Assembly (NCBI GenBank): GCA_027307115.1
Contig: DAHUXN010000095.1
Location: forward strand, 1-64,000
DNA length: 64,000 bases
Reading direction: 5' to 3'
Origin: Acidobacteriota bacterium
Lineage (GTDB): Bacteria; Acidobacteriota; Terriglobia; Acidiferrales; UBA7541
Positions 1 to 9,280 of this stretch are shown here, piece after piece; positions within the stretch are counted from its first letter, which is position 1, and every line of letters starts with the position of its first letter. The translations under genes were made by a program, and so were the position numbers. Below the pieces are notes generated by a model. It was not told the origin of the DNA. It ran no database searches and worked only from the letters and a program-made list of their open reading frames with translations.

Positions 1-1356
1 AGCCGCGAACGTGTCGCGGCAATTGAGAAGGAAATCATGGCCGCGATTCCCGAGGAAGAAAAGGACAAGCGCAAGCTTGCTGCTCGCGCCATCGAACGTC
101 TTCATGAGCGCATCTTCCGCGAGGACATTATCAACAAGCGCCGTCGTCCGGACGCCCGCCCGTTCGACAAAATTCGCCAGATCACATGCGAAGTCAGCTT
201 GTTGCCTCGCGTTCACGGCTCGGCGCTCTTCACGCGCGGCGAAACGCAGTCTCTTGCCACGGTCACCCTCGGCACCAAGGACGACATGCAGCGCCTCGAT
301 TTGCTTTTCGAGGACGACACATTCAAGCGCTTCATGCTGCATTACAACTTCCCGCCGTTCTCCGTCGGGGAAGTGAAAATGCTGCGCGGCCCGGGACGCC
401 GCGAAGTGGGCCACGGCGCGTTGGCCGAGCGCTCGCTCGCGAATCTGATTCCGCCCGAGTCCGAATTCCCGTACGCGATTCGCGTCGTTTCGGACATTCT
501 CGAATCGAACGGCTCCTCGTCAATGGCTTCCGTTTGCGGCGGCTGTCTCGCGTTGATGGACGCAGGCGTGCCCATCAAGGCTCCTTGCGCGGGCATCGCA
601 ATGGGCCTGGTGGTCGAAGGCGACAAATACGCTGTGCTCACGGATATCGCCGGAGCCGAAGATCATTACGGCGATATGGATTTCAAGGTCGCCGGCTCGC
701 GCGAAGGCATCACCGCGTTGCAGATGGATATCAAGGTCGCAGGCGTCAGCATCGCCATGATGCGCGAAGCTCTTGCTCAGGCCCGCAAGGCCCGGCTCGA
801 GATTCTAGACATCATGGAAGCTGCTCTTCCGGCGTCGCGCACAGAAATTTCCACTTACGCGCCGCATCTCTCGATGCTCACCATTCCCACCGACAAGATC
901 CGCGATTTGATCGGCCCCGGCGGGAAGAACATCCGCGCCATCACCGAAGCCACCGGCTGCAAGATCGACGTGAACGACGATGGGATGGTCCACATCTTCG
1001 GCGTGAACGGCAAAGCCGCGGAAGAAGCGCTTCGCCGTGTTCGCGAAATCACCGCCACCGCCGAAATCGGCAAGACCTATCTTGGCAAAGTGGTTCGCAT
1101 CGCGGAATTCGGCGCATTCGTCGAGATTTTCCCGGGCACGGACGGCCTGCTGCACATCAGTGAAATAGCCGAACAGCGCATCCGCTCCGTTCGCGACGCG
1201 CTCAAGGAAGGCGACCAAGTGATGGTGAAGGTGCTTGCCATCGAGGGAAACAAAATTCGCCTGAGCCGCAAGGCGCTGATCCGCGAAGCTCGCGACAAAC
1301 AGAAGCCATCGGAAGGTGGCGGGGCCGAGCAGGCCTCAACAGCCGACGCGGGCTAG
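1..1356 (+). CDS. pnp: Polyribonucleotide nucleotidyltransferase (PNPase), 3' part
   Basis: Phosphorolytic 3'-5' exoribonuclease of the cytoplasmic RNA degradation machinery. The frame is open from the first base, so the gene starts outside the window; about 451 of the usual ~700 residues are present. The second RNase PH core carries LLPRVHGSALFTRGETQ, NFPPFSVGEVK and the catalytic stretch DHYGDMDFKVAG. It is followed by a KH domain with IGPGGKNIRAI and an S1 domain with GKVVRIAEFGAFVEIFPG. The tail is short and acidic. An internal ATG at position 37 lies inside the conserved fold and is not the start. A strong terminator follows directly. Confidence 0.97.
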   Translation, partial: SRERVAAIEKEIMAAIPEEEKDKRKLAARAIERLHERIFREDIINKRRRPDARPFDKIRQITCEVSLLPRVHGSALFTRGETQSLATVTLGTKDDMQRLDLLFEDDTFKRFMLHYNFPPFSVGEVKMLRGPGRREVGHGALAERSLANLIPPESEFPYAIRVVSDILESNGSSSMASVCGGCLALMDAGVPIKAPCAGIAMGLVVEGDKYAVLTDIAGAEDHYGDMDFKVAGSREGITALQMDIKVAGVSIAMMREALAQARKARLEILDIMEAALPASRTEISTYAPHLSMLTIPTDKIRDLIGPGGKNIRAITEATGCKIDVNDDGMVHIFGVNGKAAEEALRRVREITATAEIGKTYLGKVVRIAEFGAFVEIFPGTDGLLHISEIAEQRIRSVRDALKEGDQVMVKVLAIEGNKIRLSRKALIREARDKQKPSEGGGAEQASTADAG

Positions 1357-1390
1357 CACCGTCGCACGACGCTGCATACAGTACAAAATA

Positions 1391-1419
1391 AAAAAGGGAG
1401 GCGCTCCGCCTCCCTTTTT
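1391..1419. terminator. Bidirectional intrinsic terminator between pnp and murA
   Basis: A perfect 8-bp stem GGGAGGCG/CGCCTCCC with a 3-base loop is flanked by AAAAA on the left and TTTTT on the right. It is therefore a Rho-independent terminator in both directions. It lies between the convergent ends of pnp (1356) and murA (1441). Confidence 0.93.
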
Positions 1420-1440
1420 CTTCGCGCGGAAACAGCTGGG

Positions 1441-2700
1441 CTAAAGGCGTTCGATATGCGCTCCCAGGTCGCGCAGTTTATTCTCGATACGCTCATAGCC
1501 GCGGTCGATATGGTAAACGCGATCCACGTACGTAGTGTTGTTAGCCACCAACCCCGCCAGCACTAGAGACGCGCTCGCGCGCAAGTCTGACGCAATGATC
1601 GTCGTGCCGCTCAGCGGCGTCGGCCCGTGTACAACCGCTTTTCGCCCGTCCACTTCGATGCTGGCGCCCATGCGCACCATTTCGCTCGCGTGCATAAAGC
1701 GATTCTCGAAAATTGTCTCGGTGATCACGGAAGTGCCCTGCGCCTGCGTCGCCAGCGTCATGTATTGCGCCTGCATGTCCGTCGCGAAGCCGGGATATTC
1801 CTCGGTTGTGACGTCGGCTGCGGTCAGTTTTCCGGGTACGCGAACGCGAAGTTCACCTTCGCCCTCCGCGCGGATCTCGACGCCGCAGGCAGTCAACTTC
1901 TCAATTACGGCAGTCAGGTGTTTCGGCTCGCAACTGGTAAGCAGAATTTCTCCGCCTGTAATCGCCCCGGCAACCAGGAACGTACCCGCTTCAATTCGAT
2001 CCGGAATCACGCGATGGCTCGTTCCGCACAACTTCTCCACACCGCGCACACGAATTGTTTCCGTGCCTGCTCCTTCGATCTTCGCGCCCATCTTAACCAG
2101 CAACTCAGCCAGGTCCGTCACTTCCGGTTCACGCGCCGCGTTCGTCAGCACCGTTTCGCCTTCGGCCAGCACTGCCGCCATCAAAATATTCTCTGTTCCT
2201 GTCACCGTGATTTTCTCAAAATGAATTTCCGCGCCGCGCAACCGCTCCGCCCGCGCTTCCACGTAGCCATGCTCAATCGCAATTTTCGCACCCATTTTTT
2301 CGAGCGCCTGAATGTGCAAGTCAATCGGCCGCGCGCCAATCGCGCATCCTCCCGGCAGCGACACGCGCGCATACCCAAACCGCGCCACGAGTGGCCCCAA
2401 GGTCAGCACCGACGCCCGCATCGTTTTCACCAGCTCGTACGGAGCTTCTGTGTGCGAGATTTGTTCCGTCTGGATTGTCATCGCCGACGGCGGCAGGTCC
2501 TGCGCCACCACGTGCGCCTTCATGTGCGCCAGCAGCTTCGCCATTGTGATGATGTCCCGCACGCGCGGAATATTCTCGAGCTGCACTTTTTCCGAAGTCA
2601 GCAAGGCCGCTGCCATGATCGGTAGCGCCGCATTTTTCGCGCCGCTGATCTGCACTGTGCCCTCAAGCCGACGGCCGCCCTGAATCTTGAATTTGTCCAT
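1441..2700 (-). CDS. murA: UDP-N-acetylglucosamine 1-carboxyvinyltransferase MurA
   Basis: First committed step of peptidoglycan synthesis in the cytoplasm: transfer of enolpyruvate from PEP to UDP-GlcNAc. The 419-residue length is standard. The N terminus MDKFKIQGG, the early SGAKNAALP and the catalytic Cys119 in [12 protein letters not shown] (the fosfomycin target) are intact. The ATG at 2700 is preferred over a longer reading from 2772 because it matches the family N terminus. It also has a GAGGAAG ribosome site lying over the last codons of murQ, whose stop is only 7 bases upstream. murA is thus the last gene of a nagZ-amiE, murQ, murA operon, linking MurNAc salvage with de novo wall synthesis. 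Confidence 0.96.
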   Translation of the reverse strand: MDKFKIQGGRRLEGTVQISGAKNAALPIMAAALLTSEKVQLENIPRVRDIITMAKLLAHMKAHVVAQDLPPSAMTIQTEQISHTEAPYELVKTMRASVLTLGPLVARFGYARVSLPGGCAIGARPIDLHIQALEKMGAKIAIEHGYVEARAERLRGAEIHFEKITVTGTENILMAAVLAEGETVLTNAAREPEVTDLAELLVKMGAKIEGAGTETIRVRGVEKLCGTSHRVIPDRIEAGTFLVAGAITGGEILLTSCEPKHLTAVIEKLTACGVEIRAEGEGELRVRVPGKLTAADVTTEEYPGFATDMQAQYMTLATQAQGTSVITETIFENRFMHASEMVRMGASIEVDGRKAVVHGPTPLSGTTIIASDLRASASLVLAGLVANNTTYVDRVYHIDRGYERIENKLRDLGAHIERL

Positions 2701-2707
2701 TCTGGTT

Positions 2708-3643
2708 TTACTTCCTCTTGTTGCCGCGCGCAGGTCCACTTGCGCCTGCAACGGCTTTGCGTAAGTTGCCATGTGTGGCCGCCAATCTCAGGCGTGCCTG
2801 CCGGGCGTTCAGGCCAGCCTTTAACATTATCAGCGCCACTTGCAGATTGTCTCCCGCTTGACGCAACGCGTGTCGCGCGGTCAACACCTGCGTTCCCGTG
2901 GCGTTAGTTAGATTCCTCAGCGCCCGCTCTCGTAACTTCTCATTCGTCTTCGCCACCTTGACCATCCAGTTGTCGTAGACGTGGCCAAGCCGAATCATCA
3001 CGGTTGTTGAAAGCATGTTCAGGACCATCTTTTCCGCCGTCCCTGCTTTCATCCGCGTGGACCCGGCAAGCACTTCCGGTCCGGTTTCTGGAGTGATAGT
3101 CACGTGCGCGAGACGCGAAATCGCGCTGCCTGGATTCATCGTTAAACCAACCGTATATGCGCCACGCTTTCGTGCGTATTTCAACGCGCCAAGCACATAG
3201 GGCGTCGACCCGCTCGCCGCCAGGCCCACCACGGTGTCCAGCGCCATCAGTCCCCGCGCGCGCAATTCGTGTGCGCCTTGCTTCTCGTGGTCTTCTGCGC
3301 CTTCCACTGATTCCGTCAACGCCCGTTTGCCGCCCGCGATAATGCCTTGCACCAGCGTCCGTGGCACACCAAACGTTGGCGGACATTCCGAAGCGTCAAG
3401 CACGCCGAGCCTTCCGCTGGTTCCCGCGCCAATGTAGAAAAGTCTTCCGCCTTTGCGCATTCGCGTCGCGATTCGATCAACGGCGCGCGTAATCCTCGGA
3501 ATTTCGCGCGCCACGGTGCGCGCAATCCCCGCGTCTTCGCGATTGATCACCTGCAAAATGTCGCGCGTCGATCTCTGATCGATGTTCCGTGAACGCGGAT
3601 TCTGCCGCTCGGTCGTTGCGCTTCGCGGGGGCGCTTTCTTCAT
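2708..3643 (-). CDS. murQ: N-acetylmuramic acid 6-phosphate etherase MurQ
   Basis: Cleaves the lactyl ether of MurNAc-6-phosphate to GlcNAc-6-phosphate and D-lactate in the cytoplasm. The SIS-fold lyase is complete (311 residues): N-terminal [16 protein letters not shown], the sugar-phosphate loop [11 protein letters not shown], the active-site [10 protein letters not shown] (Glu86) and SVEGAED (Glu114), plus a C-terminal helical region with HGNLRKAV. It lies 76 bases downstream of the NagZ-AmiE gene and 7 bases upstream of murA. A TATAAT box begins only 8 bases upstream of the ATG and no Shine-Dalgarno is present, so besides readthrough it may have its own near-leaderless transcript. The basic N-terminal extension of about 10 residues is not family-conserved. 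Confidence 0.95.
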   Translation of the reverse strand: MKKAPPRSATTERQNPRSRNIDQRSTRDILQVINREDAGIARTVAREIPRITRAVDRIATRMRKGGRLFYIGAGTSGRLGVLDASECPPTFGVPRTLVQGIIAGGKRALTESVEGAEDHEKQGAHELRARGLMALDTVVGLAASGSTPYVLGALKYARKRGAYTVGLTMNPGSAISRLAHVTITPETGPEVLAGSTRMKAGTAEKMVLNMLSTTVMIRLGHVYDNWMVKVAKTNEKLRERALRNLTNATGTQVLTARHALRQAGDNLQVALIMLKAGLNARQARLRLAATHGNLRKAVAGASGPARGNKRK

Positions 3644-3651
3644 GAATGAAG

Positions 3652-3657
3652 ATTATA
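3652..3657 (-). promoter_or_regulatory. murQ: Candidate -10 box of a near-leaderless murQ promoter
   Basis: A perfect TATAAT on the minus strand is separated from the murQ ATG by 8 bases, placing the expected transcription start within a few bases of the start codon. No convincing -35 hexamer is seen 16-18 bases upstream, so the call rests on the -10 box and on the missing ribosome site. Confidence 0.45.
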
Positions 3658-3719
3658 GCCGGACACGCGCGCGCCATAGCTCCAACATGCGCTTGTGTGC
3701 GAGGTTTGTGACGTGGCAG

Positions 3720-6629
3720 TTATCGTGTGACTGCGTGCTTCGGGGAGAGGCCCAGCCCTTCAATGATCGCGTCGTGCAGCGCCGGACGCACTTGGCGGAT
3801 CTTATCGTTCGTAGCCGAAGGATACACGCGATTCGTCAGCAGAATAACAAACAGCCCGGTTTCCGGGTCGATCCACATCGAAGTTCCCGTAAATCCGTTG
3901 TGGCCGTACGCTCGCTGCGACATGTAATGTCCGCTCGACGAATTCTCCGTCGGCACATCCCATCCCAGCGCTCGCGCCGAATTCCCAACATTCACACGCT
4001 CCGTGAATTGAGCAATCATAGCACGCGTAAAAATCCGCTCCTGTGTGTACATCCCGCCGTTCAGCATCATTTGCGCGAACACCGAAAGATCCTGCGCCGT
4101 CGAAAAGAGTCCCGCGTGTCCTGCGACTCCACCCATCGCGAACGCATTTGCATCGTCTACTTCGCCCTGCAATTTCCTCTTACGGAACGCCGTATCGTTT
4201 TCCGTCGGCGCAATTTGCGCGCGCAGCGAACGCGGCGGATTGAAGTAGGAATGTTTCATACCGAGGGGCTCAAAAATCTCCTCGTGCGCAAATTCATCGA
4301 GCGTCTCGCCGGTCAGTCTCTCGACAATTTCGCCGAGCAGCATGAATCCCAGGTCGGAGTACTCGACTTTCGTCCCCGGTTCCGCGACCAACGGTTCCGC
4401 ATGCGCGCGCTTGAGAATCGCGTCGCGGCCTTTTGTGTCCTTATAAAACTCGCGGTGCGCAGGCAGGCCAGACGTGTGCAGCAGTAATTCCCGCACCGTG
4501 ACTTTCTTTCGGCGGTCCGCTCGTTGACCTGCATTCGCGCCGCTCCCCCATTCCGGCAAATAGCGCGACAGCGGTGCGTCCAAATCCACGCGCCCTTGCG
4601 CAACCAGCATCATAATCGCCGAAGTTGTGACGATCGGCTTCGTCAGCGACGCCACATCATAAATCGTCGCGTCGCGCACCTTCGGCGATTTCGCGTCATA
4701 GGTCAATCGCCCGAACGCGTGTTCCACCAGCTGACCATGCCAACCCACCGCCAGCACGCCGCCCGGAAAGGCATGGTTCGTCGCAGCGCGGTCGAGCAGG
4801 TCAAACGCGGGCTTCAGCTTGGCGCTCAACGCATCCGGCGCCGCCTCCAGCTCCAACGAATTCGCCGCGACGCGCATCCCGTCGCCGAGCTTCGCGACTC
4901 CCGGCACGCTCACGGGAAGCTTCCCGCCAATCGCAATCTGCCCAAAAATTGCTCGCACCATCGCGCGCTGCACCACATCCTGCGTCGCAAACGCCGCAAT
5001 CCACGTTTTCGCATTCGGGAACCGGCTCACCAGATATGGGCTTCCCAGCGATGCAACAATCGCCGGCTTTCCCGCTGCAATCACTTGATTGAGTAGCGCC
5101 GCTTCGTCATCGGGCAAACCCACCGTGCCCTTGCGATCTGCCACGCGCACAAACACGGCCGCTATCGCCACGTCGTAACTTTCCGGCGGTGGTAGTTTTA
5201 CCGTGCCTGCCTTCACAAAGTTTGTGTCCACGCGCACTACTTGCACCGAATCCGCTCGTCCCTGCAACTCATTTTCAATCACCGCTCCCGGATAAGGGTC
5301 CGGATCGCCAGAGATTGCCAGCAGCAACACGCGCAGCGGCTTGGTGGCGTCGAGCGGCAGAATTGTCTGGTCGTCACGAATCAGCGTGATGCCGCGGTCC
5401 GCGATGTCCTGCGACGCCGCCTTGAATTTCGGCGAACCGAATACGCTGTTTATCCCGTTCAAATCAACGAGCCGGCTTCTTTCAAGCCCGAGTTGCGCTT
5501 TGCCGCGCAGAATCCGCCGCACGGCTTCGTTCACGGTCGCCATCGGCAACTGGCCCGATTTCACCGCTTGTTCCAACGCGTCTATGGCCGCATCGGGTTG
5601 CGGTGGAATCAGCAACACATCAATCCCTGCTTGGATGGCGCGAACGGCGACGTTCGGCGGCGAATCAATCTCCGTCACGCCACCCATGTCCAGCGCGTCC
5701 GTCACTTCGATTCCGCGGAATCCGAGTTTCTTCCGCAGCAGATCCGTCAGCACGCGATGCGAAAGCGTTGCGGGCACATCCGTATCCGGCTCGAGTGCGG
5801 GCACCACCAGATGGCCGGACATCACCGCGCCCACTCCTGCCGCAATCGCCGCGCGAAAGGGAACCAGTTCCACGCGATTCAGCTCCGCCATGTCGCCCGG
5901 CACCACTGGTACCGACACGTGCGAATCCACATTCACATCGCCGTGCCCCGGAAAATGCTTGGCCGTCGCTAGTGCGCCATTGTCCTGCACGCCGTGAATG
6001 AATTGCGTCACGAACTCGGCCACGCGCTGCGGGTCTTCGCCAAACGAGCGCGTGTTGATGATCGGATTGTCCGGATTGTCGTTGACGTCAGAGACGGGCG
6101 CAAAAATCCAATTCAGTCCAGCGGCGCGCGCCTCAATTGCCGTGATTTTTCCCACCGTGTACGCGTCATGCGGATCGCCCGTAGCCGCCACGGCCATCGC
6201 GGAAGGGAACGCTGTTCCATCCGCGAGCCGCATCGAGGTCCCCGTTTCGAAATCCGCCGCGACCAGCAACGGGACCTTCGCCGCGCGTTGCAATTGATTC
6301 GCCAGCACCGCGCTGGGATACACCTGGCTGCGTTCGACGCCCGTTGGAGTCCGTTGCGCTTGCAAAATAATTCCGCCGATGTGTTTTTCCTTCACCTCGC
6401 GCAGCAATTCCTGATACTCGGGACTCTCCGTCGACGTGAACCGCCCCCAGTAATAAATCATCACCATTTGCCCGAGTTTCTCCTCGAGCGACATTTTCTT
6501 CAGTGTTTTTTCCACCCACTGGCTGTCCACGGACGCGCGCCGCGGCTTCGACGCTTTTCCTTTTTGAGCTTTCAAGGCAGGAGTCATGAGCAGAAGAATT
6601 ATAATTACCGCGATCCCGCGTTCACGCAT
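3720..6629 (-). CDS. nagZ: Exported NagZ-AmiE fusion: GH3 beta-N-acetylglucosaminidase plus beta-lactamase-fold muramyl amidase/esterase
   Basis: A signal peptide (about residues 1-21, ending ALKAQ) directs this 969-residue protein out of the cytoplasm. Residues 35-400 are a GH3 domain of the NagZ type: KHFPGHGDVNVDSH (224-237) carries the His-Asp dyad used by NagZ as acid/base, and Asp311 in VTDALDM is the expected nucleophile. A GH3 C-terminal-like domain follows (about 410-580), as in Bacillus NagZ. Residues 600-969 are a serine beta-lactamase-family domain with SLTK (661-664), YSD (757-759) and HNG (910-912). In Bacillus subtilis the separate neighbours of NagZ are AmiE, a beta-lactamase-fold N-acetylmuramyl-L-alanine amidase, and NamZ. 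The amidase role here is inferred from that parallel; an esterase activity is also possible. Confidence 0.88.
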   Translation of the reverse strand: MRERGIAVIIILLLMTPALKAQKGKASKPRRASVDSQWVEKTLKKMSLEEKLGQMVMIYYWGRFTSTESPEYQELLREVKEKHIGGIILQAQRTPTGVERSQVYPSAVLANQLQRAAKVPLLVAADFETGTSMRLADGTAFPSAMAVAATGDPHDAYTVGKITAIEARAAGLNWIFAPVSDVNDNPDNPIINTRSFGEDPQRVAEFVTQFIHGVQDNGALATAKHFPGHGDVNVDSHVSVPVVPGDMAELNRVELVPFRAAIAAGVGAVMSGHLVVPALEPDTDVPATLSHRVLTDLLRKKLGFRGIEVTDALDMGGVTEIDSPPNVAVRAIQAGIDVLLIPPQPDAAIDALEQAVKSGQLPMATVNEAVRRILRGKAQLGLERSRLVDLNGINSVFGSPKFKAASQDIADRGITLIRDDQTILPLDATKPLRVLLLAISGDPDPYPGAVIENELQGRADSVQVVRVDTNFVKAGTVKLPPPESYDVAIAAVFVRVADRKGTVGLPDDEAALLNQVIAAGKPAIVASLGSPYLVSRFPNAKTWIAAFATQDVVQRAMVRAIFGQIAIGGKLPVSVPGVAKLGDGMRVAANSLELEAAPDALSAKLKPAFDLLDRAATNHAFPGGVLAVGWHGQLVEHAFGRLTYDAKSPKVRDATIYDVASLTKPIVTTSAIMMLVAQGRVDLDAPLSRYLPEWGSGANAGQRADRRKKVTVRELLLHTSGLPAHREFYKDTKGRDAILKRAHAEPLVAEPGTKVEYSDLGFMLLGEIVERLTGETLDEFAHEEIFEPLGMKHSYFNPPRSLRAQIAPTENDTAFRKRKLQGEVDDANAFAMGGVAGHAGLFSTAQDLSVFAQMMLNGGMYTQERIFTRAMIAQFTERVNVGNSARALGWDVPTENSSSGHYMSQRAYGHNGFTGTSMWIDPETGLFVILLTNRVYPSATNDKIRQVRPALHDAIIEGLGLSPKHAVTR

Positions 6630-6653
6630 ATTCCCGCGGATAATAATCTGGAG

Positions 6654-6682
6654 TTGACGCCTTCATTTCGCGGCTGTATATA
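6654..6682 (+). promoter_or_regulatory. Sigma-70-type promoter of the amiE-namZ gene
   Basis: TTGACG and TATATA are separated by exactly 17 bases. The ATG at 6695 is only 12 bases after the -10 box and has no Shine-Dalgarno, so the predicted leader is about five bases or none. The site lies in the 65-base gap between divergent genes; TATATA reads the same on both strands and might also serve the nagZ-amiE gene. Confidence 0.6.
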
Positions 6683-6694
6683 GCACACGGTTCA

Positions 6695-9139
6695 ATGCGG
6701 CACAACCAAAGCGCGCTCGGCCTGTTTCGTACTCGCATCCTCGCGACTCTGCTATTTTTCGCGCTCGTGCCCCTGGCGGCGCTTCCGCAATCCCACAAAC
6801 GTCCAACGCCGCAAAAATCTTCTCGCCCCAACTTGTCCGTGCTCGACTCGATTGTCAAAGCGGCCGTGAAAGACGACGAAATCCCCGGCGGCGTTCTCCT
6901 GGTCAGCCATCGCGGCCATGTGATTTACCGCAAAGCAATCGGCGAACGCGCGCTGATCCCGCATCGCGAACGCATGACCACCACCACGATTTTTGATCTC
7001 GCGTCGCTCACCAAACTTTTCGCCACCACGCCATCCATCATGCGCCTCCTCGAACAGGGTAAAATTCGCCTCAACGATCCGCTTTCGCGCTATATGCCCG
7101 AATTCACTTCGCACGGCAAAGATCAAATCACCATTCGCATGCTGATGACGCACACCTCCGGCCTCGCGCCCGATCCGTCGCTTTCCGCTGCGCTCGGCGG
7201 CGAAGACGCGCTCATGCAGGAAATCGACAACGAAACGCCGATGTACCCGCCCGGCGATCGCTTCGTTTACAGCGACACGAATTTCATTTTGCTTGGCGAA
7301 CTCGTGAAGCGTCTTACCGGCAAACGCCTCGACGAATACGCGGAAGAACACTTTTATCGCCCGCTCGGGATGAAGCACACGCGCTTTCTCCCTCCCGCGT
7401 CCTGGATTCCCAACATCGCTCCCACCGAGGAAATTGATTTACCACCCGGCGCGAAGCCTGGCTCTGGCCTCGGCCACGTCCTCCGCGGCGTGGTGCACGA
7501 TCCGCGCTCGCGCGCCATCGGCGGAGTTGCGGGTCACGCTGGACTCTTTTCCACCGTCGACGACATGGCGATTTATTGCCAGATGCTTCTCGACGGCGGC
7601 CGCATTCCCGGCAGCACTCGCCGGATTTTCTCCGCTGCCACGGTACACAAAATGACCACGCCGCAAACGCCGCCGTGGAGCCCCAACATTCGCGGCCTGG
7701 GCTGGGACATTGACACGGCGTTCTCTTCGCCGCGCGGCGATTTATTTCCGCTTGGCTCCTATGGGCACACCGGCTTCACCGGCACGTCCGTGTGGATCGA
7801 CCCTGCCAGCCAGACGTTCATCATTTTTCTCACCAACAGCGTTCATCCTTACGTGCGGCCCGCCACTTCGAGCGTTCGCGCGAAAATTGCCAACGCCGTC
7901 GCTGCCGCGCTAAATATTGGCGACACAACGGGCTTTACTTCGAAAATCGAGCGCAGTATCTACGCTGACCGTCCTTACGGACTCGACGGCATTTATCATC
8001 GCAGCGACCACACGTTCGCGGGCATCGACGTGCTCGAGCAGGAGAATTTTGCGCCGCTCCAAGGCAAGCGCATCGGCCTGATCACGAATGAAACCGGCAT
8101 GGATAGCACCGGGCGCCGCACCATTGACGTTCTCGCGCACGCGCCCGGCGTAAAACTCGTCGCGATTTTCAGCCCAGAGCACGGCATCGTCGGCAAGGAA
8201 GACACGAACGTCGCGTCCAGCACCGATGCCGCTACTGGCCTGCCGATTTACAGCTTGTATGGCGAAACGCGGCGTCCCACGGACCAAATGCTCCAGGGCA
8301 TCGACGCGCTCGTCTACGATATTCAAGACGCGGGCGTGCGCTTCTACACTTTCATCACCACGATGGGCTATTCGATGGAAGCCGCCGCGCAGCATCACAT
8401 TTCATTTTATGTGCTCGACCGTCCGGATCCGCTTGACGGCATCACCATCGAAGGGCCGATTCTCGATCGCGACAAGCTCAATTTCGTAGGATATTTTCCC
8501 ATGCCCACGCGCTATGCGATGACTCTCGGCGAGCTTGCGCAAATGTTCAACGCCGAAAACAAAATCGGCGTCGATCTGCACGTCATCCAAATGAAGAATT
8601 GGCATCGCGAAGATCCCTTCGAAACAACCGGGCTTACGTGGATTCCGCCGTCGCCGAATCTGCGCTCGCTCAACGCTTCGCTGCTTTATCCCGGCATCGA
8701 AATCCTGCAAGCCGCCGGCGTTTCCGTCGGACGCGGCACGGACACGCCCTTCGAGCTTTTCGGTGCGCCGTGGATCGATGGCGTGCAACTCGCCGCTGAA
8801 CTCAATCATCGCTATGTCCCTGGCGTGCGCTTCGTGCCTACTTTTTTCACACCGGATGCGGCCCTATATAAAGGCGAACTTTGCCACGGAATCGCTCTCG
8901 TCATCACGGACCGCGCCTCGCTTGATTCCATGCTGATGGGCCTTGAAATCGCCTCCGCGCTCAACAAACTTTATCCCAATCATTTTTCATACGACAAAAT
9001 GATCGAGCTTGTCGGCAACGCGGACACCATCGCAAAGCTAAAATCCGGTGAATCGCCATTGCGCATTGTCTGGGACTGGCAGCCCGATCTCGACAATTTT
9101 CGCAAAATGCGCGCCAAGTACCTGATCTATCCTTGGTAA
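6695..9139 (+). CDS. namZ: Exported AmiE-NamZ fusion: beta-lactamase-fold amidase/esterase plus exo-beta-N-acetylmuramidase (DUF1343)
   Basis: An 814-residue protein with an N-terminal signal peptide (hydrophobic 14-30, ending ALPQS). Residues 45-405 form a serine beta-lactamase-family domain with SLTK (104-107), YSD (192-194) and HTG (358-360), similar in layout to the C-terminal domain of its divergent neighbour. Residues 440-814 are a full DUF1343/NamZ domain with GLITNETG, FSPEHG, YDIQDAGVRFYTFI and VLDRPDP. NamZ of Bacillus releases MurNAc from non-reducing ends of wall glycan. The fusion suggests peptide removal and MurNAc release on one exported polypeptide. The single plausible start has no ribosome site and sits just after a good promoter. 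Confidence 0.9.
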   Translation: MRHNQSALGLFRTRILATLLFFALVPLAALPQSHKRPTPQKSSRPNLSVLDSIVKAAVKDDEIPGGVLLVSHRGHVIYRKAIGERALIPHRERMTTTTIFDLASLTKLFATTPSIMRLLEQGKIRLNDPLSRYMPEFTSHGKDQITIRMLMTHTSGLAPDPSLSAALGGEDALMQEIDNETPMYPPGDRFVYSDTNFILLGELVKRLTGKRLDEYAEEHFYRPLGMKHTRFLPPASWIPNIAPTEEIDLPPGAKPGSGLGHVLRGVVHDPRSRAIGGVAGHAGLFSTVDDMAIYCQMLLDGGRIPGSTRRIFSAATVHKMTTPQTPPWSPNIRGLGWDIDTAFSSPRGDLFPLGSYGHTGFTGTSVWIDPASQTFIIFLTNSVHPYVRPATSSVRAKIANAVAAALNIGDTTGFTSKIERSIYADRPYGLDGIYHRSDHTFAGIDVLEQENFAPLQGKRIGLITNETGMDSTGRRTIDVLAHAPGVKLVAIFSPEHGIVGKEDTNVASSTDAATGLPIYSLYGETRRPTDQMLQGIDALVYDIQDAGVRFYTFITTMGYSMEAAAQHHISFYVLDRPDPLDGITIEGPILDRDKLNFVGYFPMPTRYAMTLGELAQMFNAENKIGVDLHVIQMKNWHREDPFETTGLTWIPPSPNLRSLNASLLYPGIEILQAAGVSVGRGTDTPFELFGAPWIDGVQLAAELNHRYVPGVRFVPTFFTPDAALYKGELCHGIALVITDRASLDSMLMGLEIASALNKLYPNHFSYDKMIELVGNADTIAKLKSGESPLRIVWDWQPDLDNFRKMRAKYLIYPW

Positions 9140-9144
9140 GCGTT

Positions 9145-9234
9145 GCCACTTTTAGTGGCACAGGCTTCAGCCTGTGTGCTTTTGGGCTGTTTGGTCCGAT
9201 GCCTTTTGTGCACAGGCCGTCTTTAGGCGGGCAG
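9145..9234. repeat. Cluster of short intergenic palindromes
   Basis: Three hairpin-forming palindromes follow the namZ stop: GCCACT-TTT-AGTGGC (9145-9159), CACAGGCT-TC-AGCCTGTG (9159-9176) and CACAGGCCGTCTTTAGGCGG (from 9211). The last shares GGCCGYCTTYAGGCGGGCA with 14836-14860. No T-run follows, so they resemble dispersed REP-like repeats more than an intrinsic terminator, although they may protect the mRNA 3' end. Confidence 0.6.
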
Positions 9235-9280
9235 CTTTGCCTTTCTCACTTCCGACCCGTAAAGTTCTTGGCGGCATACT

